NCBI GenBank assembly: GCA_964495075.1
Contig: CAZBUJ010000003.1
Coordinates: 102,722-166,721 of the forward strand
DNA length: 64,000 nt
Direction of reading: 5' to 3'
DNA from: JAFGJQ01 sp964495075
GTDB taxonomy: Bacteria; Planctomycetota; Phycisphaerae; UBA1845
Under the pieces are notes generated by a model. It was not told the origin of the DNA. It searched no databases and worked only from the letters and a program-made list of their open reading frames with translations. The position numbers and the translations under genes are program-made. Position 1 is the first letter of the stretch; the number at the start of each line of letters is the position of its first letter. Of this stretch, positions 9,754 to 18,759 are shown one piece after another.

Positions 9754-11187
9754 CTATACCGGCTCCACCTTGTGGACGAGGATCGAGCCGGTGACTTCGC
9801 TCGCGAGGCTGGACGGCCCGAACCCGAACACCACCATATCCCCCGGGCGGGCGCATCCGAGATCGATCACCGCACGGTCCCCCGCCGCGATGCGTTCGAG
9901 CGGATCCGTGACATCCTCGACCAGGACGGGCGTAACGCCGTAGTACAAGGACATGCGACGGCGCACCGACGGGGAGGCGGACAGCGCAATCACCGGCAGG
10001 TCCATCCGGTGCTTGCTGACGTAGCGGGCCAGCCGCCCCGACTTGGCCCACACGATGACCGCCTTGGCGTTCATGTCTTTCGCAACCGTGCACAGACTGC
10101 GAGCCACCGACGGCACGACCTCCGAGACGCCTTCGCAGACGTCGATCGGCGGGCGCCGGCCCCGGCCCACCTTCTCGGTCTCCGCCGCCACCCGTCCCAG
10201 CATCTCGACGGCCTCGATCGGGTAGCGCCCCACCGCCGTCTCCTCCGACAACAGCAACGCATCCGCCCCATCGTAGACCGCGTTGGCCACGTCGCTCACT
10301 TCCGCCCGCGTCGGCATCGACGCGGCGACCATGCTCTGCAGCATCTGGGTGGCCACGATGACGGGCGTGCCGGTACGGTGGCACCGATCGATGATGTCCT
10401 TCTGGAGACGCGGAATGGTGGCCACGTCCATCTCCACTCCGAGATCACCCCTCGCCACGAGGACACCGTCGGACGCCTCGATGATCGAGTCGAGATTGTG
10501 CACCGCGTGCCGCGTCTCGATCTTGGAGATGATGTGAACGTCCGATTGCAGATCGGTCAGCAGGTCGCGCAGCATCTGCACGTCCGACGCGCACCGCACG
10601 AAAGACAGAGCCAGGTACTCGAAGTCGTTTCCCACGGCCCACGCCACGTCGTCGCGGTCCTTCGGTGTCATCGACGCCTCACGCAGATCGCTGTCCGGCA
10701 GGTTGAGACCCTTTCGGTTCTTGATCACGCCGGCCACTTCGCACTGGCAGACGAGGCCCTCGTCGTTCTTGTCCACCACGCGGAGGCGAACCGCGCCGTC
10801 GTCGATCAGCACGCGGTGGCCGATCTGCACGTCGTCGATCATCTCGGGCGAGTTGGAGGATACGCGCTCGGCGTTGCCCAGTACCGGGGTGCGGATGATG
10901 TCGAGCCGCTGGGCCGGCCCGAGTTCGACCGCCCCGTTCTCGATATCGAGCAGGCGGATCTTCGGACCGCAGATGTCCCCCATCACCGCCACCGGAGCGC
11001 CCATTCGCTTGCTGACCGCCCGCACCATCTCGAGGATCTCCCGGTGCGACTCGCGCTCGCTGTGCGACAGGTTCAACCGCACGGCGTCCAGTCCGGCCCG
11101 AACGAGTTGTTCGATCGACTCTTCCGTGGCGGTGGCCGGCCCGAGCGTGGCGATCGTCTTCGTGCCCGTCTTGTGTGTCCCATGCAT
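9754..11187 (-). CDS. pyk: Pyruvate kinase
   Basis: 477 residues, normal length. Phosphoenolpyruvate + ADP to pyruvate + ATP, last step of glycolysis, cytosolic. Visible motifs: VRLNLSHSERESH (37-48), catalytic Lys222 in IISKIETRHAV, Mg-binding RGDLGVEM (246-253), and the signature TRAEVSDVANAVYDGAD (293-309) with downstream SEETAVGRYPIEAV. The C-terminal allosteric-type domain (about 350-477) is present. It lies 42 bp upstream of the sugar-uptake operon in the same direction, an unusual neighbour that ties import to glycolysis. Confidence 0.97.
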   Translation of the reverse strand: MHGTHKTGTKTIATLGPATATEESIEQLVRAGLDAVRLNLSHSERESHREILEMVRAVSKRMGAPVAVMGDICGPKIRLLDIENGAVELGPAQRLDIIRTPVLGNAERVSSNSPEMIDDVQIGHRVLIDDGAVRLRVVDKNDEGLVCQCEVAGVIKNRKGLNLPDSDLREASMTPKDRDDVAWAVGNDFEYLALSFVRCASDVQMLRDLLTDLQSDVHIISKIETRHAVHNLDSIIEASDGVLVARGDLGVEMDVATIPRLQKDIIDRCHRTGTPVIVATQMLQSMVAASMPTRAEVSDVANAVYDGADALLLSEETAVGRYPIEAVEMLGRVAAETEKVGRGRRPPIDVCEGVSEVVPSVARSLCTVAKDMNAKAVIVWAKSGRLARYVSKHRMDLPVIALSASPSVRRRMSLYYGVTPVLVEDVTDPLERIAAGDRAVIDLGCARPGDMVVFGFGPSSLASEVTGSILVHKVEPV

Positions 11188-11244
11188 GGCGGCATTATAG
11201 CCCGCACCGGTGGGTGGTCCAGACTGATCGACGGCAAGGAGAGA

Positions 11245-11271
11245 CCCTGGCCGACGGAAAACCGACCAGGG
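11245..11271 (-). terminator. possible terminator hairpin before pyk
   Basis: CCCTGG (11245-11250) pairs with CCAGGG (11266-11271) around an A/T-rich loop, followed on the minus strand by a weak TCTCTCC tract. It lies between the stop of the large secreted protein and pyk, so could end the former transcript. Weak U tract limits confidence. Confidence 0.35.
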
Positions 11272-11334
11272 CCGCGTTGCGTCCTCTCGTTCACCACCGC
11301 ACCTTCGGTTCGTCCGCGGTGCGGTTGCCAGTCG

Positions 11335-14300
11335 CTATTCCATGTCGTGCTGTATGACGCGGAAGTCGCTCAGGTCGACGTCACCGTCGGTGTCGACGTC
11401 CGCGCATTCGCAGTCCGCCGCCGTGACACCGTCCGGACCGGTCACGCACGCCCCGAAGATCGAGTAATCGAACAGCGTCACCCGACCGTCCGCGTTCAGA
11501 TCCCCACCCACCGGCTCGAACGGCGGCTCGCCCCAGATCTCCACGTCGTCGATGTTCCAGCCCGGGTACGTCACCAAACTGTCGGTCGGACCCATGCTCC
11601 ACCGCACGTACACCGTCGGCTCCCCGTCCGCCAGCGCAGACAGATCATAAACCTGCTCGGACCACGACGATTCGCTGAGCGCGCTGCCGCTGTGCGCCCA
11701 TAGCGTCACCCACCCCGAACCGTCCGACGACGCCTCCACCGTCGCGTGATCGAACGACGAGGACTCCACCCCCAGCCAGCGACGGAAACGCAACTCCACC
11801 CCCGTCAACTCCCGGCAGTCGAACGCCCCCGTCGTCACGTAGTACACCGGCATGCCGTCCGTGTAGTCACCGGAAAGGTTGTACCCCACCACGTTGTCGC
11901 CCGTGTACCCGCTCGTGGGATCTCCGTCGTGCGTCCCGCCGCCCGTCGGCACCCCGAACGCCCACTGCCCTTCCATCGTCCAGCCCGGATCCTCGTCCAT
12001 CGGGTCGCTGTAGATCATCTGGTAGGTACCCGACGCCCTGGTCATGTTGAGGGTCACGGTGGCCGGGTTGCTGTCCCCGCCTTCCGGCGGCTCACCGCCG
12101 TCGTTGGCCTTGAACTGGAAGCTGTCCTGGCCCGTGTAGCATGGGTTGGGCGAATACAGCACCGTGTCGCCGCCCTCGGCCAGCGTGTAGGGCACGCTCT
12201 CGATCGCGCCCGCCCCCAGGTCGGTCAGCGTCCCATGCCCCGGCAGCGACGTCACAATGAGACTCAGCGACGGCGGCTCGGGCAGCCCGTCGTCCGTCGC
12301 CTCCAGCGTGATCTCCACCGGTACGTAGACCGGGGTGGACACGCTCACCGATCGGGCGCTGGGCGGGCGCGGCCCGCAACTGCCCATCCCCGACAGGTCC
12401 GTCTCGTAAAACCCTTCGGGCACACCGCCGCCGGCGGACAGACCGGCAACTGCGTCCTGGGCATCGATCCTCAGGTAATTGATGCGGATGGTCCCGTCGT
12501 AGAACATCTCGATCTGGAAGGTATTGGTATTCGACGTGCTGTATTCCGGCACGTCCTCCCACGTGACGACGGCTCGATCGCCCAGCTGTTGCCAACTCAC
12601 CGGTCCGCCGGATTGCGGACTGAGATCGTCGAACAGGGCCGAGATACGCGGCAGCGAGAAGTGAGCCGCCAGTGTCTCCATGTACTCGGTATCGCCGCTG
12701 CCAAACGTCACGTAGCCGTTGCCGCCCACGTATATCCGGTTATACGGCGTGCCGTAGAGCCACACCTGGGCCAGCCCCAGGCTGATCTCCTCGTAATCGT
12801 CATCGATGAGACTGATCGCCGTGCCGCCCGCAGGGTCGGTCGGCAGTTCGTCGATTTCCTCGACGCAGCCGAGGTAGTAGTCGATGGAACCGTTCGGCAC
12901 GAAGGTCAGGCTGAGGTTGTCCAGATCGAAGCCGCTGATGAACTGCTGCGTGAAGTAATTCGGGACGTCGGTGGTGGCGAACGTGTAGCACTCGCCGCCG
13001 TTATCGTCGGTGGTCTGGTTGCCGGCGTCGTCTTCGGCGTCGACGGCGAAGAAATAGGTGGCATCCTCGATCAGGCCGGACAAGCGGACTTCATGATCCG
13101 AGACCAGGCCGCCCCGCTCCGCGATCCCGGTCAGGGCGTCGCACGATTCGCCGTACCGCACGGTCCCGCGGGCGGGCTCGTCCGTCGAGAAGGTCACGGT
13201 GGCGTCGAACGGGCCGACGTCGGTGACGGCGACGTCCGAGATCACCGGCGGCGTGCAATCGACCAACGCGATGGCCGTCACTTCGACGTCCACGCCGCCT
13301 TCGCCGTCGTCCGCGTCGAGGTAGGTGACGGTTACGGTGTCGCCTTCCGACACCAGCAGGACGCCGTCGGCATCCGTTTCGCTGAGCGCGATCGTGCCGG
13401 TGAACCGGGCCGTGGCCGGCCCCGTCTCCGTCAACTCGACGACTTCGCCGGCCGGCTCCGAGTCCGAGTCGACATCGGCCGTCACCGTTTCGACGAGTTC
13501 GTCGTCCTCATTGAGCCCGCAGTCGAGCACCGTGACGGCGGCCTCGCTTTCGCACGCGAAGTGGCCGCGATCGAACGACACCCGCCCGGCGTCCGGACAA
13601 GGGGGATCACCGATCCGCACGAAGTACACATCCTGTTCGCCGTTGAACGTCGCGGAGTAGGCGAGGTTCGCACCGAACTCGTCCGACACCATGTCGTAGT
13701 AATCGCCGATCTTGTGCTGTTGAGGCCAGCCCTCGTGCGGGTCGAACTCGGGCGAGATGGGTTCGTTGCGCGACCACGTCTCGCCCGCGTCCGTCGAGTA
13801 GGAGTAGTACACGACCGAGTTGTAGCCGCCCGGATCACCGCGAGTGTCATTCCAGATGGCGTCGATCCGGCCATTGGGAGCCACCGACATCGTCCCGAAC
13901 CACTGCCACGCGCTGGTGCTCAGGTCGTCGTTGACCCGCACGGGCGAACTCCAGGTCTGCCCGCCGTCGGTGCTTCGCGCGAACATGACGTCCAGCGGAT
14001 CCGCTCCCGGTGGATCGACCGAACAGAGCATGTAGACGTAGCCACGCGTCGGGCCATCGGAGCGGTCGGTCGCGACCCACGCCTGGCCGAGCAGGCCGGC
14101 CGGGTTCGGGCCGCCGGAAAACACGATGCTCCCGCCGAGGCTCAACGTCACCGCCGAGTCCCACGTCACCGTGTGGTCCGGGTCCTGGGCGGTGGTGGAC
14201 CTGGCCACCAGAAAGCCCTGGCCGGCCACGTAGAGTTCGCCGTCCGGTCCGACGTCCATCGTCCCCCAATACGGCGAGCCCGTCACGGGCACGCAGTCGG

Positions 14301-15051
14301 GGAACGACGCGCCGCCGTCGGTGGAGCGGGTGAAGTGCCCGTTGGGACATGAGCTGAAGGCATCGTTCCACACCGCGTAGATATTGTTGCGACCGATGCC
14401 GTCGGTGAGGTCGATGACCTGCCACTGCTTGTCTCCACCGTGGGCATAGGTGCCGCTGTCCCACGACACGCCGCCGTCGGTCGACTTGAAGACGTGGCAC
14501 CAGAAGTCACTCAGCGTTTCGTCGGCGGTCAGGCTGTTGTAATAAAAGTTGCCGTCGGCATCCGAGTCGAGTACGGGGTCCGACCGGAACACGCCGGGCT
14601 CGATCCGGCCGGGAAACGTCCACGACGCACCGCCGTCGACGGTGTAGGCCCAACCGGCCTGGCGGAAATCGCTCGAGATCGTGTCAAACTGCCGCCAGCC
14701 GATGGCCATCCGCATGGGATTCGTCGGATCCACGGCGATGGACGGCTCGTTGGCCGCGTCGCCCACGATGTTGTCGCCGAACTCGTCGACATTGACCTGC
14801 ACGCTGACGTACCCGCCGCGGGTCCACCGCACGGCCGGCGACGTGACGCGGTCCCGCAGCGGCACCCGCACGTAAGGATCATGGGGCACTTCGAGGTGAC
14901 CGACGACGGACTTGGCCTTTCCCGCCTCCGTGGGCTCCTCGGATTGCGGCCTGGGCCTCCCTGACGCCTCCACCGTCTGCCCGACTGCTACCGACGCCGA
15001 CGTCATCACGACGCCAACCGCCATCGCGGTCCAGACCGACCGAAGTACCAT
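11335..15051 (-). CDS. Secreted Asp-box protein with Fn3-like domains and dockerin
   Basis: 1238 residues from ATG 15051, chosen because AAGGAGG precedes it and a signal peptide (VLRSVWTAMAVGVVMTSASVAVGQ) follows; the frame is open 42 codons further upstream. Residues about 100-490 form a sialidase-type propeller with at least five Asp boxes (VDGGASW, TDGGVSW, TDGGASF, TDGGQTW, TDAGETW). Next come a Cys-containing module (DRGHFACESEAAVTVLDC), an Fn3-like domain, a cadherin-like segment ending YTGQDSFQFKAND, and a lectin-like region. The C-terminus is a dockerin-like pair: DLNADGRVTLFDYSIFGACV and DVDTDGDVDLSDF. Probably an extracellular enzyme or binding protein; catalytic sialidase residues were not established. 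Confidence 0.85.
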   Translation of the reverse strand: MVLRSVWTAMAVGVVMTSASVAVGQTVEASGRPRPQSEEPTEAGKAKSVVGHLEVPHDPYVRVPLRDRVTSPAVRWTRGGYVSVQVNVDEFGDNIVGDAANEPSIAVDPTNPMRMAIGWRQFDTISSDFRQAGWAYTVDGGASWTFPGRIEPGVFRSDPVLDSDADGNFYYNSLTADETLSDFWCHVFKSTDGGVSWDSGTYAHGGDKQWQVIDLTDGIGRNNIYAVWNDAFSSCPNGHFTRSTDGGASFPDCVPVTGSPYWGTMDVGPDGELYVAGQGFLVARSTTAQDPDHTVTWDSAVTLSLGGSIVFSGGPNPAGLLGQAWVATDRSDGPTRGYVYMLCSVDPPGADPLDVMFARSTDGGQTWSSPVRVNDDLSTSAWQWFGTMSVAPNGRIDAIWNDTRGDPGGYNSVVYYSYSTDAGETWSRNEPISPEFDPHEGWPQQHKIGDYYDMVSDEFGANLAYSATFNGEQDVYFVRIGDPPCPDAGRVSFDRGHFACESEAAVTVLDCGLNEDDELVETVTADVDSDSEPAGEVVELTETGPATARFTGTIALSETDADGVLLVSEGDTVTVTYLDADDGEGGVDVEVTAIALVDCTPPVISDVAVTDVGPFDATVTFSTDEPARGTVRYGESCDALTGIAERGGLVSDHEVRLSGLIEDATYFFAVDAEDDAGNQTTDDNGGECYTFATTDVPNYFTQQFISGFDLDNLSLTFVPNGSIDYYLGCVEEIDELPTDPAGGTAISLIDDDYEEISLGLAQVWLYGTPYNRIYVGGNGYVTFGSGDTEYMETLAAHFSLPRISALFDDLSPQSGGPVSWQQLGDRAVVTWEDVPEYSTSNTNTFQIEMFYDGTIRINYLRIDAQDAVAGLSAGGGVPEGFYETDLSGMGSCGPRPPSARSVSVSTPVYVPVEITLEATDDGLPEPPSLSLIVTSLPGHGTLTDLGAGAIESVPYTLAEGGDTVLYSPNPCYTGQDSFQFKANDGGEPPEGGDSNPATVTLNMTRASGTYQMIYSDPMDEDPGWTMEGQWAFGVPTGGGTHDGDPTSGYTGDNVVGYNLSGDYTDGMPVYYVTTGAFDCRELTGVELRFRRWLGVESSSFDHATVEASSDGSGWVTLWAHSGSALSESSWSEQVYDLSALADGEPTVYVRWSMGPTDSLVTYPGWNIDDVEIWGEPPFEPVGGDLNADGRVTLFDYSIFGACVTGPDGVTAADCECADVDTDGDVDLSDFRVIQHDME

Positions 15052-15505
15052 GATCGCCCTCCTTAGGTACGAGCCCCACGAGGAGCCGGAGTTGTGAATA
15101 ATGGGGTCACGGGTGCAGAGGAGACGCAGAGCGCCCTCGGGCCGCGGGGAAATGGCGGCGGCCCGCCGCACGTCCACCGGCCATCCGGAGCCGGCCGACC
15201 CGCTCCCAGCTCAAGCGCTTATCGTATCAGAACCGGCCCGCGCGAACAAGAAAACCGGGCCCACGCGCCTGCGAAAATGGTAATTATCGGAACGATGCGA
15301 GGGCTGACGGGCGGATGGACCGGACGCGCGGAAGTGCGCGGCTGGCGCCGGCGTGGGGGTGCCGTGCGGAACCGCGAGCCGCCGGTCGGGCGCGGCTCCG
15401 CCAGCCGTTCTGATTCTGCCCAGTCATGGCGGGCCACGGCGCAGAAGCGAATCAGCCGCGTGGATTATGCGGACGTTGAGGACCAGGCGTTCGCCGGCGC
15501 ACGAC
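15052..15505. other. intergenic region without supported gene
   Basis: GC-rich stretch between the start of the large secreted protein and the end of the YwqK-like lipoprotein gene. It should hold the promoter of the secreted-protein gene; I see no clear -35/-10 pair, RNA or repeat. Confidence 0.4.
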
Positions 15506-16036
15506 TCATGGCACAGGCACGCCGTGGTCGTACGTCTGCCGCCACTTGACGTCACCATTCGACGTCCAAACCGTCCACACTCCGTGCGGCTTGCCCTCGC
15601 AGTACTCTTCGCGGATGCGCTGGCGGCCGTCGGCGTCCCAACTGATCCGCGTGCCGTGCCGGACACCGTGTTGGATGTGCTGTTCGACGTGAAGCTGCCC
15701 GTTGCGGTGCCATTGGCGCTCCACGCCGTGGATCGTGCCGTTGACGTACGTCGTCTCATACTCCTTCTGGCCGTTGTCGAACCAGCGGGTGTAGGTGCCG
15801 TGATAGACCGCCTCGCCGTCCGCGTCGTGGATCACTTCCACCCGCGTCCGGATCGCGCCGTTGGGCCAGTGCTCTTCGATGACGTCCACCGGTGCCTGGG
15901 ATTTCGTGGGCCGGTCTTCCGGCGGCCCGGGCGATTGGGGAGTGGCGGTCTCCGCGGAGTCGGGCCGCGTCGTTTGTTCGCACCCACCGCCGGCGACAAG
16001 CAGGATCAACAGGACCATTCCAGCTACTCTCGACAT
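15506..16036 (-). CDS. YwqK-like repeat lipoprotein
   Basis: 176 residues. Signal ending in lipobox VAGGGC (Cys19). After a Pro/Thr linker, residues about 50-170 consist of four to five repeats of a 23-residue beta-hairpin unit with pattern 'W.nGq...e..y.nG..hG.': HWPNGAIRTRVEV, RWFDNGQKEYETTYVNGTIHG, QWHRNGQLHVEQ, SWDADGRQRIREEYCEGKPHG, VWTSNGDVKWRQTYDHG. This is the MORN/YwqK-antitoxin-like repeat, common in planctomycete lipoproteins, usually without a toxin partner; none is seen here. The leader upstream holds a candidate structured region. Confidence 0.82.
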   Translation of the reverse strand: MSRVAGMVLLILLVAGGGCEQTTRPDSAETATPQSPGPPEDRPTKSQAPVDVIEEHWPNGAIRTRVEVIHDADGEAVYHGTYTRWFDNGQKEYETTYVNGTIHGVERQWHRNGQLHVEQHIQHGVRHGTRISWDADGRQRIREEYCEGKPHGVWTVWTSNGDVKWRQTYDHGVPVP

Positions 16037-16190
16037 CGTTGGCTCCCCAATAAGCGACCCGCCGGTATGTTGGGCACACCGGCGGGTCCTATGTCTGTCA
16101 GCTCGCTGCAGTTTGCAGCCACGTTAGCTGCACTTACTGCAGCCAGCTCCTACATATGCCTGTATCCACGGATCACCTCCTTCTCATGGG
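16037..16190 (-). promoter_or_regulatory. structured leader with extended Shine-Dalgarno and mini-ORF
   Basis: On the minus strand, upstream of the lipoprotein gene, lies AAGGAGGTGATCC, a 13-nt perfect complement-type match to the 16S rRNA 3' end, directly followed by GTG and an 11-codon frame ending TAA. Then come three hairpins: GCTGCA/TGCAGC (16127-16143, 5-nt loop), GCTGCA/TGCAGC (16105-16119, 3-nt loop) and the 10-bp perfect ACCCGCCGGT/ACCGGCGGGT (16057-16087). The lipoprotein ATG is 21 nt after the last. The arrangement resembles a leader-peptide/attenuator, but no known family is recognised. Confidence 0.4.
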
Positions 16191-17098
16191 CCTGCCTCCC
16201 CAGTCAGTCTCTGGCCGAGACCGCCGGGCCTTGCCCCGCCCGCCAGCCGTCGCCGACGGACCTTTGCGGCGTAGTCATCCTACGCCGCAGCAGGCATCGC
16301 ACCGCCGATTTCACCCCGCCCATTTTTGGAGATCGATCTGCACGCTGCTCGTCCTACACCCTAATGTTACGGCGTTTCGTGAACACAGGTCAAGCACAAT
16401 TTGAAATCGCCGGCCTGGGCCGGGCCGAGCGTTTGAGACGGGTTTACTCGCTCGTTTTCGGCACATCGGCTGGGGGAATCCCGGGCGACTTGGAAGCCGC
16501 CGTGGTGCAGGGATCGCGGTCGTCCGCGGGGAGGGGTGGAGGGGTTACGGAATCTCGAAGATCAGACCTACTTGCTTCTCGCCATACGCGCGGGGACGCC
16601 GCGCGCGGCGGAACAGCACGCCGATGATCCGCCCCGCCACGACGAGCGGACAGGAGAGGCTCGGCGGAATGTAAACCAGCATCGTACGCTTCGATCAGCC
16701 GTCATCTTTCGGTATGATGGACAGGTGACCGGCACACGCACGGCGGACGACGACTGGCCGGCCGCACACGGGCCCGACCCGACGCGCCAAGTCGCTCCTG
16801 CAACCGCGTCGAGTACGTGCGACCCTCGGGCCCGTCGTCCGGCGGTGGCGATAAGCCCAGGGCCGCGTGGCCTCACTGTTGGCCGTCGGGATGGATGGGT
16901 CGAGCGTATGCCGTGGTGACCGGCTCGCGGTCGGTCGGTGGTCCGCGCGTTTGTCCCAGACGCCGGGGCGGGACGGGCCTCCGATCAGCGCGGGATGCGG
17001 GTTGTTTCGAGGATGGGACCTCTCGCGGCGATGGTGGACAGCTTCCACCCAGTCTCCGGCGGGCGGCCGTCAACGCGTACGATCGAAGCCAGCAAACC
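16191..17098. other. long intergenic region
   Basis: About 900 bases with no protein I can support; frames are short or Arg-rich. It contains the upstream part of the minus-strand leader described at 16037-16190 and should contain the plus-strand promoter of the FG-GAP gene, which I could not pinpoint. Confidence 0.4.
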
Positions 17099-18679
17099 AT
17101 GACGAGGATCATCATCACCATCGCACTGGTCGCCAGTACCTCGCTGTTCGCGCAGCCGGCGTACCAGACCACGCCGGACTGGGTCTCCGACGATCGACCG
17201 GTCAGCACCGGCGCGGCCCTGGTGGACCTCGATCGTGACGGCTGGGTCGATCTGGTCGTGTCGAACGGCAACGATATCGCCCGGCAATCCGTGGCCGTCT
17301 ACTACAACTTCGGCGACGGCACGTTGCCCCCCACGCCCGACTGGGAGTCGGAGGATCGGGCGTACAACGGTCACCTCGACATCGCGGACGTCAACGGGGA
17401 CGGCTGGCCGGACGTGGCGGTCGCGCGGTTGGGGGCCGGCAGCCAGAACGGAACGGCGGCGCGGGTTTTTCTGAACAACATGGGCACATTGTCCGACCAC
17501 CCGGACTGGGAATCCACCGAGATTGCCAACGCGTTTCACGTCGCGTTCGGGGACATGAACAACGACGGACGCCCGGACCTCGCCGTCGCGACGTCGTGGC
17601 CGTACGCCGATCCCGACGCGTTCGCCAACTACGTGTACCTGAACGTGGACGGTCAACTCGAGACGGACGCGAGTTGGGAATCGGACGACACGCGCGGCTA
17701 TGTCGGGGTCGTCTGGGTCGACGCGGATGGCGACGGCTGGCTGGATCTCGTGTTCAGTGGGTCGAACAACGACACGTGGCTCTACCCCAACGAGGGCGGC
17801 GCGCTCGCGACGACAGCGACGTGGCGAACCACGGACAACCCTGCCCAGTTCGGGCTCATGGTGACGCATGGCGACGTGAACGGAGACGGGGTCCGCGAGT
17901 TGTTCGTCACTGACAACACGCAGCTCTACGCCGGCAGCGGCCGGTTCCGGCAGTACAACGGCGTGAGCGGCGGTTACTTCGCCACCGCGCCGAGTTGGAG
18001 TTTCTACGGAGGTTATGGGTCCGCGATCGCCCTGGTCGACGTGAACGCGGACGGTCTTCTGGACGTGGCCACGGGGGCGTGGTGGGACAGCGTGCGGTTG
18101 TTCATGAATACTGGAGCCGGCCCCGCAGTCCTGCCGCACTGGTCGTCGAGCGTAAGCAGCGTGATCGAGAAGATTGCCTTCGGGGACGTGGATCGGGACG
18201 GGCTCCGCTACCCGACCGACAGGTTCGCCATGCGCGCTCGGCCGGGTCAACGCCTGTTTGAGCTGTCGCATCAACCGGTCGAACGCATCGAGTCGATCGT
18301 CGCGGACGGCGTCGCGCTGACATCGAACCAGTACACGTACGACCGCACGCACGGTTGGGTCACCGTCGGCGTCGATGCGAGCGCCGAGGTGCGAGTGGCG
18401 TACGTATACTCGCGTAAGCCCGACATGGCGGTGACCAACTGGGAAACCACCGCCGGCAACCACCTCTACATCAACACGAATGCGGCCGCCGCGTTCGGGG
18501 ATCTGGACGGCGACGGGGTGGTGACGCTCGAGGACTATCCCGACTTTGCCAATTGCCTGGGCGGGCCCGGCACGGCGATCGAGTCGGGCTGCGAACCAGC
18601 CGACAGCGACCTGGACGGTGACGCCGATCTCGCGGATCTGGCCCGGTTCACCTGGGCGCTGTGTGTAAACGACGGGTAG
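17099..18679 (+). CDS. Secreted FG-GAP repeat protein with dockerin
   Basis: 526 residues from ATG 17099, where a signal peptide begins (RIIITIALVASTSLFAQPAY). Seven FG-GAP/VCBS calcium-binding blades follow, each with a D-x-D/N-x-DG-x-x-D/E loop: DLDRDGWVDLVV, DVNGDGWPDVAV, DMNNDGRPDLAV, DADGDGWLDLVF, DVNGDGVRELFV, DVNADGLLDVAT, DVDRDGL. Several blades are introduced by a recurring DWES-type segment. The C-terminus is a dockerin-like pair (DLDGDGVVTLEDYPDF and DSDLDGDADLADLARF). Likely an exported seven-bladed propeller attached to other surface components. No cohesin partner is visible in the window. Confidence 0.87.
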   Translation: MTRIIITIALVASTSLFAQPAYQTTPDWVSDDRPVSTGAALVDLDRDGWVDLVVSNGNDIARQSVAVYYNFGDGTLPPTPDWESEDRAYNGHLDIADVNGDGWPDVAVARLGAGSQNGTAARVFLNNMGTLSDHPDWESTEIANAFHVAFGDMNNDGRPDLAVATSWPYADPDAFANYVYLNVDGQLETDASWESDDTRGYVGVVWVDADGDGWLDLVFSGSNNDTWLYPNEGGALATTATWRTTDNPAQFGLMVTHGDVNGDGVRELFVTDNTQLYAGSGRFRQYNGVSGGYFATAPSWSFYGGYGSAIALVDVNADGLLDVATGAWWDSVRLFMNTGAGPAVLPHWSSSVSSVIEKIAFGDVDRDGLRYPTDRFAMRARPGQRLFELSHQPVERIESIVADGVALTSNQYTYDRTHGWVTVGVDASAEVRVAYVYSRKPDMAVTNWETTAGNHLYINTNAAAAFGDLDGDGVVTLEDYPDFANCLGGPGTAIESGCEPADSDLDGDADLADLARFTWALCVNDG

Positions 18680-18759
18680 TTCGGTCCGGGTGCATCAGGG
18701 CGGATCGAGTCGTCCGGACGAAGATCGCCGCTAACGCTGTTTGCGAACGGGGCATCGTG

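Noticed and set aside
9517..11703. 728-codon plus-strand frame
   Set aside because: Antisense shadow of pyk and the binding-protein gene.
11746..14352. 868-codon plus-strand frame
   Set aside because: Antisense shadow of the Asp-box protein gene.
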